From the NCBI GenBank assembly GCA_027475525.1, contig JAMWFC010000115.1, positions 496,001 through 560,000 of the forward strand: a stretch of 64,000 nucleotides of DNA. Direction: 5' to 3'. Both the position numbers and the translations under genes were made by a program. This document shows positions 43,666-55,182 of this stretch, piece after piece. The stretch is from Macrolepiota albuminosa. Taxonomy: Eukaryota > Basidiomycota > Agaricomycetes > Agaricales > Agaricaceae. The notes under the pieces were generated by a model that saw only the letters and a program-made list of their open reading frames with translations, did not search any database and was not told where the DNA came from. Every line of letters begins with the position of its first letter. Positions within the stretch are counted from its first letter, which is position 1.

Positions 43666-44323
43666 TGGCATCACAAGACCCTGGAATCACCCACAATCAT
43701 CTTGCATCATGAGATACCAGGGTCACCTGCCATTATTCTGTGACCAATGCTTGGATCATGCTGATCATTCTAGCTATCATCCATCACACATCAAGTCACC
43801 CTTCCACATTGATCAATCATGTGCTCCACACACACAATCTTCAGTATCCAGTCTCCCCTCCACCTGCCGCTGCTTATTCATTCCCAGAAACTGTCTTAGA
43901 CATCCCAGGACATTCCCAGACTCCCAGAGCAGCCTCCCACAGTACTTATAGTTGTAGCCACCTTGTTTTATCTTAGTCTTGATATTACAATTGCTGTTTG
44001 CATGCCCTCTGATTTGACTAGTATGCACTGACTAGCACACTTGGCTGACACACATACTCTGAGACTGGTATGCACTTTGCGACTTTAAGTTTGTTAACCC
44101 TAGTCTTGTCTTAGAACCCCTGGTTCTTGACTTGACTCTAACCCCAACTCACTCTCAACTTTTTTGATCCCCAGACCAAGTTCCTGACTCCAGATATTCT
44201 CCTTTCATGTCTTGAACTCCAGAGCATGGTCTGGAGTTCCAGACACCTGAGTACATATAAATCAAATCAACCTTGTAAGGACATTGCTTTCCTGGAAGGC
44301 CCCTGAGTCAGTGGTACCTGATA
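43666..44323 (+). mobile_element. Gypsy-type LTR, family B copy 3, strongly decayed
   Basis: Aligns along its length with the minus strand of 15342-16064. Shared blocks include CAGTACTTATAG, GTCTTGATATTACA, GACTTTAA, TGGAGTTCCAGACACC, TTGCTTTCCTGGAA and the end ACCTGATA. Differences are mostly CG to TG or CA. No target duplication could be confirmed. The flanking sequence on the right is the interrupted Copia element. Confidence 0.75.
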
Positions 44324-44460
44324 AATATAATAGGCCAGGTCAGCCACTATGTGGTATAATGCTGTGCTATTGAGAAGTAATCTTATGGGCATACCATCAT
44401 AGGTAGCTATCAATACCTTTCCTACTTCTCAAGCCTCTGGTTTAATGGTGGAAATGGATA
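44324..44460 (-). pseudogene. Copia protease-region fragment
   Basis: Minus-strand reading IRLLLNSTALYHIVADLAYY resembles the Copia protease start (LLDSGAT-x-HI) with decayed catalytic residues. It is separated from gag (46577-47393) by the Tc1 element inserted at TA. Confidence 0.5.
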
Positions 44461-44820
44461 CAGTGGCTCAAAAAACTGTCTCAATATTTTATACTTTTTG
44501 AAAGATGACATTGGCATGAAGGATGAGAAATACCTAAAATCCTAATTAAATCATGTAAGATACTATGGCATTGTAGCTACAGAACAAACCTAAACTTATG
44601 TAATTGAGATCAAAACTGATGGAGTGATGGCTATTTTAAAATATTCACTCATTGAGACAGTTTTTTGAGCATCTCTAATTTTTCAGGTTTATCTCTATTT
44701 TACTCAGAAATAAAGAGTAAGTTGCATGTGGGAATATAAACAAAGTCATGTGACCATGTTTAGATATATTTAAGAGTAGTTCAAGCTGGTTGAACCACAT
44801 TTTGACCTTCAACCACCATT

Positions 44821-46345
44821 ATGAAACCTATTCCTCCTGCACAATGCTTTACTGTTGCTTCAGTTCTTGCTCAAGGGTATTCTCTGTGTCAGATTGGGGC
44901 TCAAACTGGTCTAGAGAAGTCTACTATTGGGAGGATTGGTAGAGAGTTGGAGAAAGCTATCCTGGAGGCTGTCCTGCTAAGCTTACTCCACATGATAAAC
45001 AGGCTATTGTTTGACAAATCTCAACTGGGAGACTTGATATAGCTGTCCAGGCCACCAATTTTATCAACAACATCATTTTCAACCCTGTCTCTTTCCAGAC
45101 TGTCCAGAATGTGTTGAAGAAAGAGGGGTATTGGTCTGCTACCAAGAGAAAAGTTCCTATGCTCAGAGCTAGACATCAACAACTATGGCTTAAATGGGCT
45201 CAGAAGCATCAGAACTGGACTATAGAGGACTGAAAAAGGGTGTTGTAGACAAATGAGACAAAGATTAACAGGATTGGGTCAGATGGGAAGCAGTATGTGT
45301 GGAAGCTATGAGGAGAAATGTCAGGGGACTCCTCATTCCTTTCTTCTTTCACTCTTTATTTCTTCACTCTCCTTTCATTCACTTCCTTATTTCTTCTATC
45401 ATTCTCTCATTTTGCTGTTACTACTTTTTCAACACTATCTGTTAGTACTATTCTCAACCTTTGAGGTGCTCTGGTTCTTTAGCTATCACTCAGACAAGTG
45501 TGGGCCCTTCAGCACCGCTCCAGGCTGCTTAGATAAGCTGGAGTTTGCCTTTCTGACTTCTAAAGTCCGGAGTTTTCCTCCCTTGTTTGCACACTTGTTT
45601 GGTTAGTCAATTTTCGAGTTTTTAAGGTTTTGTTGTACTGTACAGTTGTTTCCCATGCTTCAGAGGCCCCAGAAGCGTCCAACCTGGCATAGGGAATCCC
45701 CAGACTTGTTCTCTTTGGATCTCCCTCTGCCAGGTGAGTAGCTACCTTGATATTGTCAGTATATATTCTAATACACTTTGGATCTCCCTCTGCCAGCTGT
45801 GTGACTGAGCCACAGCCTCTAGAGGTCGCCCTTACAAGAAGGCATTTCAGACTGAACAACTACACCTACTGTGAAGCATGGAGGGAATAATCTCATGGTA
45901 TGGGGCTGTATGGGTTTAAATGGGGTAGGAAGGCTTGTGGAGGTGGTGGAGATCATGAATGCAGAGCAGTACTGTGAAATTTTGGATGATGGAGCAAAGA
46001 AGAGCTTTGAGAAGTTGGATATGGAGGAGGGTGCCTGCTACTTTCAACATGACAATGACCCCAAACACAACTCCAAGAGGGCTGACAAGTGGTTTGAGGA
46101 CAACAACTTTGATGTCCTTTGGTAGCCAGCCCAATCCCCTGTTCTCAACCCTATTGAACATCTCTGGGAGTACCTCAAGGAGCAACTTAAGCAGTATAAA
46201 ACACCTCCTTATTGTGTGCATGAATTATGGGAGAGGGTTGCAAAGGAGTGGGATGAAATACCACCAGAGGTATGCCAAAGACTAATAGAAAGCATGCCTA
46301 GAAGGATTCAAGCAGTTATCAAGGCAAATAGAGGACATACAAAGT
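44821..46345 (+). pseudogene. Tc1-type transposase, split by an LTR
   Basis: The N-terminal helix-turn-helix is in 44821-45010 (TVASVLAQGYSLCQIGAQTGLEKSTIGRIGREL). After a frameshift come GYWSATKRKVPMLRARHQQLWLKWA and TNETKINRIGSDGKQYVW, where the first catalytic Asp (usually SDETK) reads Asn. After the LTR (45319-45836) follow KHGGNNLMVWGCMG, CYFQHDNDPKHNSKRA (second Asp present) and SPVLNPIEHLWEYLKEQL (Glu present), so the layout is DD34E-like. Inactive through the frameshift, the LTR and the Asp change. Confidence 0.88.
45319..45836 (-). mobile_element. Solo LTR, family A copy 4, TSD AGAA(A/G)
   Basis: 518 bp, the same length as copy 1 and differing from it at only a few positions, mostly transitions. 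Flanks are AGAAA (45314-45318) and AGAAG (45837-45841). It interrupts the Tc1 transposase. Confidence 0.9.
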
Positions 46346-46529
46346 ACTAGATACTAAAATTAGAGATGCTCACAAAACTGTCCCAATGAGTGAATATTTT
46401 AAAATGGCTATTGCTCCATCAGTTTTGATATTGATTACATAAACCTAGATTCATTTTGTAGCTACGATGCCATAGTATTTTACATGATTTAAGTAGGAAT
46501 TTAGGTACTTTTTATCCTTCATGCCAATG

Positions 46530-47393
46530 TCATCTTGCAAAAAGTATGAAACATTGGGACAGTTTTTTGAGCCACTGTATGTTTGTGCTTCCAGAGCTTT
46601 TGAGCTGCTTGGGCTTCAGACACTTTGGACTCCAATGTCCCTTCTTCCCACAATTGTGGCAGACATCATCAGGTTTCAGCTGGTATTTAGTCCTGGCTAT
46701 TCTTTTCTGATTCTTCACTCTACTCCCACTTGAATTGTTGTTCCTTGTGGACAGGAATGCTAATGTTTTATTCATAGAGTTATTCTATCATAGATGGATA
46801 ATAATTCTGTGGTTATGGTCTCAAGTGTTGAGAAGGTACTGCAGAATAGCAAATTCTGCTTAACAACCTCCCAGGTGGGGTATGAGGTAATAAAAGAAGC
46901 ATGGCATTGAGAATAGTATAATTGTCAACAGCATGGCCAGATTCAATGAAGCGGCGATGTATGCTTATATAGAACCTGAGATGATCAGTCAAGAGTGAGT
47001 TACTGTCCCATTTTTTTGTATATAACTGCCAATAATAGTAGTGGACATTAATGCCACTTTGCTGATCAACATAGTTCTTCTGCATGTGTTCCCAGATATT
47101 TTGGGAACTGTCAAGGTTGACTATGGTCTCATGCTGGGTATATTTGATAGCATTACAAATTAATCCCATGGCAGAATCATCCTTGTTGATTCCTCTTTAT
47201 ATATGGCTTGAGAAGGTTGATCATTGGTAGGGCATGAAGAAGTCATAAGGTCAGAGTATTCAGTAGGTAGTTTTGGAGGACAAAGCTCTCTCCCAGATAC
47301 CACACCCCATAGAGCTTTAGCCTGCAAGGCTGAATTCATATTATCAGACCAGATATGGTAGTTTGCACCATTAAACTTTGGAAACTGTAACAT
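46530..47393 (-). pseudogene. Copia gag remnant with zinc knuckle
   Basis: Minus-strand frames 47393-47160 (FPKFNGANYHIWSDNMNSAL, LWGVVSGRE) and 47169-46813 (YTQHETIVNLDSSQNIWEHM, YYYWQLYTKKWDSNSLLTDHL) are the Copia-type gag. 46775-46578 adds the CCHC knuckle CHNCGKKGHWSPKC. A stop or shift separates the pieces. The Tc1 end sits at 46577, so the last 15 codons of that frame are Tc1 sequence. Confidence 0.85.
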
Positions 47394-47423
47394 CTTGGAG
47401 TGTTGGTCTCATTCGCAATGGCA

Positions 47424-47435
47424 GGGCCCATAACC
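47424..47435 (-). other. Copia primer-binding site, half-tRNA-iMet type
   Basis: Minus-strand GGTTATGGGCCC lies directly after the LTR end. It is complementary to the anticodon stem-loop of initiator tRNA-Met, the primer known for Drosophila copia. Confidence 0.75.
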
Positions 47436-47742
47436 TGATGCAGCATTATAGCGGAACAATATGTGATTTCATGTACAGTAATAGATAATATTTAGACTGG
47501 AGTCAATATCAAGAGATATAAGTACAAGTTAGTAATGATGTAAGTATACAACACACCTGGAGTCAGTATCGAGAGATGACATGACTCCAGTGTGCGACAA
47601 GATATTTATAGTCGTGAATATATGAATATATGTCATGATAATAGAATAAAACAATAATGAAATGAAAGAAAACATACGCGTGTATGAGGCAAAAATGATG
47701 TCATAGGTGACGCTTCGAAGCTATGCGTCATATTCCTCAACA
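47436..47742 (-). mobile_element. Copia LTR
   Basis: 307 bp, minus strand, TGTTGAGGAATATG...GCTGCATCA. The PBS and gag follow in the expected order. A polypurine-rich stretch (GGGGATGGGAGAGGA) lies just upstream on the minus strand, as if internal sequence of another copy preceded it. Confidence 0.7.
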
Positions 47743-48400
47743 CGGTGTCCTCTCCCATCCCCTTGCCATAGAATAATGTAAATCAGTTGTACACAAATTG
47801 CGTGTATTTGCAAGCTAAATATACATGATCTTTTGGGCATCACGCGTCAAAGTCAAAGATGGTTGCCCTCTCAGTCGGGAAGATTGACCGACGGCAAGAG
47901 CATGGTCTTTGAATGAGCGTGGCTGTGTTGCCACAGGAACTCCTTTTCCCTAGCGACTCTCACCTTCAGTACTTTCGTCGCGTCCCATCATCGGGTCTGC
48001 CTGCGGAAAAGTTTATATTTTCCCCTCCCGCCCACCCAGGCCGCAGCCCGAATGCAGCGGTTAAGGCAGTAGGCAAAACAGCGAAATGAGACATAATCAA
48101 TCAAAGTGGTCTATCAGCATAGTCTTGGAACGCCATAGTGGCCTCCGCGACGGGTAATGATTCGGAAGCGGGCTATCAAAGCAGGAAGAATTTTACCTAC
48201 CCACCCACCCGAATCGCGGCTGTTTCTCGGTTTCTTGCCACCTTTTGTTGAACCTCGCGGAAGGTCGGAGCATACGGCAGCTAGCCGGTGTCCTCTCCCA
48301 TCCCCATGCCATAGAATAATGTAAATCAGTTGTACATAAATTGTGTGTATTTGCAAGCTAAATATACATGATCTTTTGGATCACGCGTCGAAGTCAAAGA
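47743..48400. repeat. Duplicated ~115-bp segment (47744-47865 and 48290-48400)
   Basis: Both copies run GTGTCCTCTCCCATCCCC, then CCATAGAATAATGTAAATCAG, then ATTTGCAAGCTAAATATACA and ATCACGCGTC. The first abuts the Copia LTR; the second does not. Between them the sequence is CpG-normal with no gene recognised. It may be the 3' internal end of the Copia family. Confidence 0.6.
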
Positions 48401-49168
48401 GTGAGAAACTTTGCTATATTAGGTCAAGACTAAAAACATTTGCCTTTTTCTACATGTTTGAGCTTACTGACATCCTTGCATACCTGACCTACAAATGTAA
48501 TATACCTACTCAAGTTGTCCTATGAAAAAAAACCCTGTCTTTACTGTCAAAATTGGTGAGAAAAGCGAAAAATTACCCTATAAGGAAGGTTCGAGCCGAA
48601 TTTCCCACGAGTAAAGGATATAAACCCTGGATGTTCAAAGGATGAACGTGTGAAAGTGCAGTCCGGCGCCCCACGGTTCACCTATTGCTTACCGCATTTA
48701 GTCTCGACATCGACCCCCATCGTCTCTGACAGCCTCCAACGTCTCACTATTCCCACTATGGGGTATATATCGCTGTGCGAAGGCTTGTGTCCATGCCAAG
48801 CCAAGATTAGTCCATGAATATTGCATGAATTCTTAACAATCACTCGCTGGCCAAAATCGGTTGTCTCGTTTTCGTCATTGTTCAAAGTCGATTATAACAT
48901 CACCTGCTCGTACTCGTTGTCCCTGACACTTCTAAAGTCTAGTCTATGTACAGGCTGCATGGCTATTGTTTCACGGACCTTGCGACTTGTAAGACTCTCA
49001 GGTAGCAGTACGATTTCCGGTGTCGCCATAGTATTTAATAACCTTGCGCAATCAGGGCACCTCGGTGGTGCTCGTCACGTGTGCTTCGGTGTGATAGGGC
49101 CATTCAATTCCTCACAGTTTCCGCCATCGTTTATGACACTGAATTCCAACGCCAGTATCCACCTCATA
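48401..49168. other. Upstream region of small gene A
   Basis: An in-frame extension of gene A is open back to 48821, so the gene may start earlier. Parts (CATCGTCTCTGA.AG.CTCCAA; ATCACGTGT.CTTCGG) recur upstream of gene B at about 52437 and 52635, showing the duplication includes 5' flanks. Confidence 0.45.
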
Positions 49169-49748
49169 ATGACCGCGAATCGCATCTTAACTTCCGACGA
49201 AGCCCTTCACATCTTCAAATGTACTATCGACTTTGAAAATTTGGACAAGATTAGAGAATTGGGGGCTAGAGGGCCCAGTAAGGTCAAGGACTGTAGTGAG
49301 TTGCCAGATGACATTGACAGTAGGTTTTCTCCAAGTTAGTCCACTGTTTTTGGTTGACTTTTGTCGTCCTACAGAGCTTAAAGCTAGAAAGTTGCAGGAC
49401 TTGGTTGTCCGAAAGGCTTTACAGCACATCAAGTATGTAGCTTTGTGTCCTTGTCGTTAGTTCTGTTTGATTTGTCTCTTTTCGCAGGGTAGCACGCATT
49501 CACCTTGTTCAAGGGTTAGATAGCTTGAAGCGGGCTATAGCGATGCTCAAGGCAACTTTTCACACAGAGCAGGTTTGTTTCACGGTTTTGGCGTAGTTGT
49601 CTCGAATGTCTAAACAAACTACCACCTTTTACAGGCTACAAATGCAAATCCGCGTCGCAGAGGAATGTACACGTTCTTGTACGGTGGCCGGGTCAACCCT
49701 GACACCTTTTACGACTACAAGGACAACCTTAGGCGTGGAAGGTTTTGA
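49169..49748 (+). CDS. Small four-exon gene A of a local family
   Basis: Exons 49169-49319, 49375-49432, 49488-49572 and 49635-49748 give 135 residues; intron phases are 1, 2 and 0. Key strings: KDCSELPDDID near the exon 1 end, LKARKLQDLVVRKAL, HLVQGLDSLKRAIAMLK, and the exon 4 signature PRRRGMYTFLYGGRVN-PDTFYDYKDNL. The sequence is basic and helical, with no signal peptide in this model. The start could be further upstream (48821 or 48962). Related genes lie at 52738 and 61854. The family is not recognised and the function is unknown. Confidence 0.5.
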
Positions 49749-50653
49749 CATTAAGTCATCATTTCGTTTTTATGCTTTCTATGCTTTGTGATACTCTGTA
49801 CTATAACATGCTATCTGCTTCTTGCTGTCTTCAATTCATCTTTACAGATCTTCGACTCTATGTACATAGTTCGCGCCATATTGTGTACTCAGCTCCGGCT
49901 CCACAGCTCTCCCCAATATATCCAAGTTTACTTCATCAACCAGTGGGGACCCGTTACCCCCTCACCATTACCATATCGCAAGTTCTTTTCAAGCTCATCA
50001 AGTTCATTACGACGCGACGCAACATCGATCTTTGCTTCACAATTGCAGGTACGTATTTTGGATGGAGATATCCTGTTTTGGAAAGAGACCAAGTATTTGA
50101 GGCTCTTACCGGTGAGCACGCTGGGAGTCTGTACACCAATGGCATAGCAATCCATGCATAGTCATGAGGTGCTCAACCTGGGCAATATGTTGATGAATCA
50201 TACAAAGGAGTCTGGATATACTATTCAATTTTGACGGCGAATTCTACTCTCGCAGAGGCATGCACTCATCCCGGAATCGATCTGGTCTTTCGCGTGGCGA
50301 CAAGTGATGGGATGTGCGTGATTGGGTGCCTCATGAGTTTCATAATGCTGATCCTTAGTATCGAAGGTGGTTAGAACTGCTGGGGAGAATGGTCAAGTAC
50401 ATGAGAGTTGCCACTCCGAACGCAGACGTACTGGATCAGCGACAAGCTAATGAGATGGCTGACGACATGTAGCCGTTGACACCTGGCCATCACTGAACCT
50501 GGCTCAAAGTGTGCGAGGACAGCTCACTGTCGACATAGGGCGAAAAAGCAGGAAGTATCCTAAGTTGGTGCATTTAGAGGCTCCTGCGGCATCGTTAGCC
50601 TCCATCGCGCCTGTACCACTTTATAATGCGGCTCCGCCCTGCGGGCCACTCAT
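49749..50653. other. Region downstream of gene A
   Basis: Overlapping frames between 49745 and 50161 have plausible composition (SMYIVRAILCTQLRLH), but none joins convincingly to gene A or shows a domain. Confidence 0.35.
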
Positions 50654-51341
50654 CTAGAATACATCGATTTCCCATTGTGAATTGAGCTGGGAAGATAGGT
50701 GAGTCAACGAAAGATGACCAATCTGTGAAGTACTCACAGATCCCACTCGTTCTCCTGTGATATATTGGAAGCCCCGAGTGAATAACTGGTAAATGTAGTT
50801 AGGCTGAAAAGGTCTTTTGATCGACACAGGTATGGCAATACCTTCATCCGAAGGCATGACGGGGGCAAGAGAAGCAATGTTGGAACCCAAGTGCATTGCC
50901 TGGTAACAAACCAGTTATCGGCATATAATTCAAGCTTGAGAGGAAATGAGTACGAAGCAAATAACAAGAAAACATGCGGACCAGCTTCTAACTCGTTGCG
51001 GTGGTCCACAAATAAGGAATTAGTAGACGTTTTAACGCCTGAATAGAAACTGAAGAAAGTTCTCACCGTCGGTTCTAACCAGAAATAGTGTGTGATTGTC
51101 ATGGGTGCAACAGAGCTCGATCCGTATTGATAGCAACTATCGATTGATTTTGTGAATGGCGGGGACAGATTTGCCTTATCCGGTTGACAAAGCTCAAAAG
51201 CTCAATGCGATAAAACAGATCAAGGTCTAACAACTTGCGCACATAATAGGAACCCGGATCTGTTAATTGTGGAACTGATCCAGTTTGACACCTCCCCTCG
51301 ATTCTTCGAGCTTCATCTTCCCCGGTACCAGCTGCACTCAA
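50654..51341 (-). CDS. Possible multi-exon hypothetical gene
   Basis: Minus-strand frames 51341-51099 (SVPQLTDPGSYYVRKLLDLDLFYRIELLSFVNRI) and 50896-50654 (IASLAPVMPSDEGIAIPVSI) have protein-like composition and could be exons of one gene. Splice sites were not resolved and no family is recognised. Confidence 0.25.
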
Positions 51342-52737
51342 AGCCGCCTACACAGCCTTAGAACATGATATCCTATTGGAGCTTCAACTTTGCTTCTTCA
51401 GTTCCCCTCAGTTGGGAAACAAAGCAAGAATTGAATAGCTATCCGTACACAGTCATAGAAAGCAGAGAATGAAACCTGGATAACTGTCACGTTGGAGGCC
51501 GTTATAATCAGAGCTTGTCAAAGGAGTTGTCAGCAACCTCGGACTTTGACAAATGAATCAGAGGAACTTGAAGAAGGCAGAGGCTACAGAGTGCAAGAAG
51601 CAGCAAGACAGGCTGGGCTGGAATATACGGAACAAGTATTTGGGGGAGAAGTTAGGTTCCCCATGGATGCATGAAGATCTCACACACAACGGCTAGGCCA
51701 AATAAATGTATTTCCTCCCGGAAATTCCACGGCGACGGTCAGGGCTGCCCGTAATAGACAAAATTACTCCAACAAAATAGAGATAAATAAAAATCTTTTA
51801 CAACGGCTTCTTGACTTTTACCCTGGCGCTCGAGTTTTGGTCATCCCTAACCCTAACCGGTAACCCACGGGGAACATGGCGTCCAATAAGAATAAAGAGA
51901 TGAAATCCTTCACAACGGCTTCTTGACTTTTATACCCGGCGCCAAACAGAACTCAAGAAGCTGCACATTTGACGTGTACAACAGAGATATCTGATGACTC
52001 CTGACAATTCTGGGGGTGCAACAAAGGGAACGTGGATGGGCTGACCCTCCCCACAAACTATAACCTCTGCTTTACAAGTACAAACGGAGACTATATATTG
52101 GTATACTCCATTGCCGCTCCCAATGTCGGTTGCCAGAGCCGCTAATGGTTGATTGTACGTATCAGCAACCATAAATCAATGACCAAATTGTTTAAGAGTA
52201 CAAACACAGGGCAGGGACTCAGACAACTTCCCACGAGTTACTGTTAAACTCGAGCTCTTCACCTAACTTATTCTTCTTTCCTCCATTCCATTCTTCTCTG
52301 CCGTCTGCCAGGATGTCCAGCTGTACTCTGCTCCACCGCGCTAAATGTCAGCGCTCTACTATACCTCTAATTTGCTCATGACAAAAGGCTGTGGTTGTTG
52401 ACATCCCATTGTCACAATTAACTTCGACATTGTCCCCATCGTCTCTGATAGTCTCCAATGACTGAACCCTGCACACTTTTATGAGGTCTGTATTGCCATC
52501 ATGGACCCTTGCAATCATATTTTCATACCATTCACCATCACTCGTTATCCATCATTAAAAAAACATTTTCTAGCGAGCATCTGTCCTTTCATCGCCGCCG
52601 TCGATGTCGACCTCCACACTTTTGTCGCACTCTTATCACGTGTACTTCGGCACACTAGGACCGCCTGCCGTCTTCGTAGTGTCTCCGCCAACCTCAGTGT
52701 CGGCTGTGCAACATAAACCAACAATATCCACCTCCAA
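51342..52737. other. Intergenic; includes a duplicated 40-bp motif and gene B upstream region
   Basis: ACAACGGCTTCTTGACTTTT followed by CCGGCGC or CTGGCGC occurs at about 51799 and 51912. No gene was recognised. From about 52400 the sequence resembles the upstream region of gene A. Confidence 0.45.
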
Positions 52738-53312
52738 ATGCTTATCGACATTTCAAATGTAAACAAGTCTGTCCCTGTCTGTCCATCGACTTTGCATGCC
52801 GGAGAAACTGGTGAATTCGAAGTTGTAGCACCTGAGATCAAGGACCGCATTGAGTTGCCCGATGACTTGAACAGTAGGCTTTTCTCGATTGACTACATTG
52901 TCTGTGGTTGACCTTGATGTTCTTCTAGACCTCAAAGCTACGAATTGTCATTACCAGATGCAGGAGGCTGTTGATCAGGGCGCTTCGCAGGACAACGAGT
53001 ATGTATCGTTGCACATTCCTCTTTCTTCTGTTTGATTGAGGTTGATCTTTATGTAGGGCCGCGCTCTTCCAGGGACTTGTCAGATGGTTGTACCGCTTGA
53101 AGAGGGCTATAGGAATCTTTAAGAAGAAGAAACATATTTCCCACACTGAGAAGGTTTGTTCTGCAGTCTATCAGTCTATATAGATTAGTAGTCCAAACCA
53201 TTAACTTGTACAGGTTAAAAACGTCAAGCCACGTCGCAGAGGGATGTATGTATTCTTGTACGGAGGTCGTGTCAACGTTGACACGTTCTATGACTACAAG
53301 GACAAGCTTTAG
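52738..53312 (+). pseudogene. Small four-exon gene B, paralogue of A, probably frameshifted
   Basis: Exons 52738-52873, 52930-52998, 53057-53153 and 53214-53312 match gene A exon by exon (IKDRIELPDDLN; LKATNCHYQMQEAV; FQGLVRWLYRLKRAIGIFK; PRRRGMYVFLYGGRVN-VDTFYDYKDKL). Total exon length is 401, not a multiple of three. Compared with A, exon 2 lacks one base after TGCAGGA, so the downstream frame is lost. It is therefore a probable pseudogene or a sequence error. Confidence 0.55.
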
Positions 53313-55182
53313 TGATGGAAATTTCTGAGTCTCTCATGTTTTTCCCATTCGCTTCCTGATTTTGTATATTGTAACGTGCTATCGTTGTGCTTCTTGCTTT
53401 CGTTAATTTATACAGACATTCGGCTGTGTGGCTCTCATGCTGAATCATGCATTCAGCATCTACTCCGCAAATACTCTCCCGTTACATGTTCGGCCTTTCG
53501 ACAGATTGTCTACTGAAAGTCTTTGGAATCATTGGACACATAGTGTCAACGACATTTTCTCCTTGATAATACTCGCCTGGCAGGTTTTCTGTAATCTCCT
53601 TATAGCGCAGCTTCACACTTCGTCATGTTGAAGATTAGTGACGGAGCAGGTTATGCCTACCACTGGTTATAAGTCTGCGTAGTGGTGGGTGGTGATACAT
53701 GGGCGCGTCGCACCAATGGTTATCAGGGCCCTCAACCCTGGGTGAGGAAGAGATGTTAGAGAGGTGAGGACGTTAGGAATCCATTCATACGCAGCTTTTT
53801 CTGTTCAATCTGGATGACCAACTTTGCTATTTCAAGAACATGAGTACTCTTTACCTCGACCTTATTGTCCTCGCAACACTGCGGGTGAGGAACATTGACA
53901 GAAGGCCCCCTTGCATTTCCAAGGCTGTGTGCCTAATCTGCGTTTCCCTGACAACCTTGGGCGTCTACTTTTTTTTCACGAGACATACCAAAAACGAAGA
54001 AAATTCATGACAATAAGATTGTACATTCTTTCGGTAAACGCTCCCTGTAATGTATGTAGGAAAGCGATAGATAGAAATTGCCGATTGATAGTTGACCAAA
54101 TTACAATGTAATCAACATACTACCGTCAGATCGCTGATACGTAAAAGCAAGGCACTCTGAAGCATCGAATTTGAGCCCCCACTCTAGCCTGAACCATTCT
54201 GAAACCAATCTCTGAACTGTTTACTGATATCAATATCCGAAATATAGGTGTAATAACTTGTATTCAGTGTCACTACGAGCAGTTGATGTGGACAGGCGCA
54301 TTGTCGCACAATCAGCTGCTCAAACTCAACAGGGTAAGATCACTTCCCGCAAGTCAGCCATGACCAACAATGACCTTCTTAGTTACGAGCTCGAATTTTT
54401 CAGGCCATCCTTCTTCATCTTTGGCTAGGATGTTTACAACGGCTCTAAACCCTTCGCTTAAGTCCTAGTCAGGTCAAATCAGAGGGGAAGATCAAAGTGA
54501 AATCACAAAAGGAAATGAGGACGAGGCAAAAGAAAAGAAGACAGACGGACAACTAGCTTCGACTTCACATCCACGAATATGGATGTGCTATGACTTTCCG
54601 GAGAGATGCGATATCCAGAATCAAAAATCTTTCGCGTAGATGAGTATATATTCTTCGCCGTCTGTTCCGAATATAAATTCGGTCTAACTGTCCTCGTCGC
54701 ATGGAAGTTTCGGCATGATTCCAACCCGGCCAGTGCGTTCTTTGCTAATTGCTGCTTTTCGTGAATATATATGTTGGTAACAATTAGCTGCCTCCTGTTT
54801 AGGGAAATTCAATTTCTTTTCAAAATGCTAAATCGAAAATGAATTAGAACTTTGAACTCAAGATGAAGGCAAAATAGTCATTTCTCTTGCTTTTGTACGC
54901 GTATCTTCGAATGCCGTCAATGACGCAGATCTAGAATATCTGACTTTGATTCGTTGGGGTCCACACTAGGAGAAAATCATTCCAGACTAAAATCATAAAG
55001 ACAAGACTATGAGTGAGCCTTGGTTGAGAGTACGCAAGACCTGGGTTCTTGATCTATGAGGGCTTAGAAGACGAGGTCTGAGTCGACGGTTGAACCGTGT
55101 TTTGGTAGTTGTACTGAAGTGAAAGTACAGGAAAATTTTAGAGCCGCAAAGTTGACGAATACAAGTAGGTCTACTATTTTAG
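53313..55182. other. No confident gene
   Basis: Several short frames of 60-75 codons on both strands; none shows a domain or a spliceable continuation. CpG is normal, so host gene remnants are possible. Confidence 0.4.

Larger units (their letters stand above)
44461..46577 (+). mobile_element. Tc1/mariner element with ~210-bp inverted repeats, inserted at TA
   Basis: Ends are CAGTGGCTCAAAAAACTGTC and its reverse complement, flanked by TA (44459-44460 and 46578-46579). The inverted repeats extend about 210-240 bp with drift. Each also has an inner copy of the end motif in opposite orientation (about 44653-44676 and 46368-46392). The transposase gene inside is broken by a solo LTR. Without the LTR the element is about 1.6 kb, a normal Tc1 size. 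It sits inside a Copia gag-protease region. Confidence 0.9.

Noticed and set aside
48588..48606. GGTTCGAGCC resembling a tRNA T-loop
   Set aside because: No acceptor stem, D-arm or anticodon arm can be placed around it.
51845..51858. CCCTAACCCTAACC resembling telomere repeats
   Set aside because: Only two units; no array, and the sequence continues normally on both sides.
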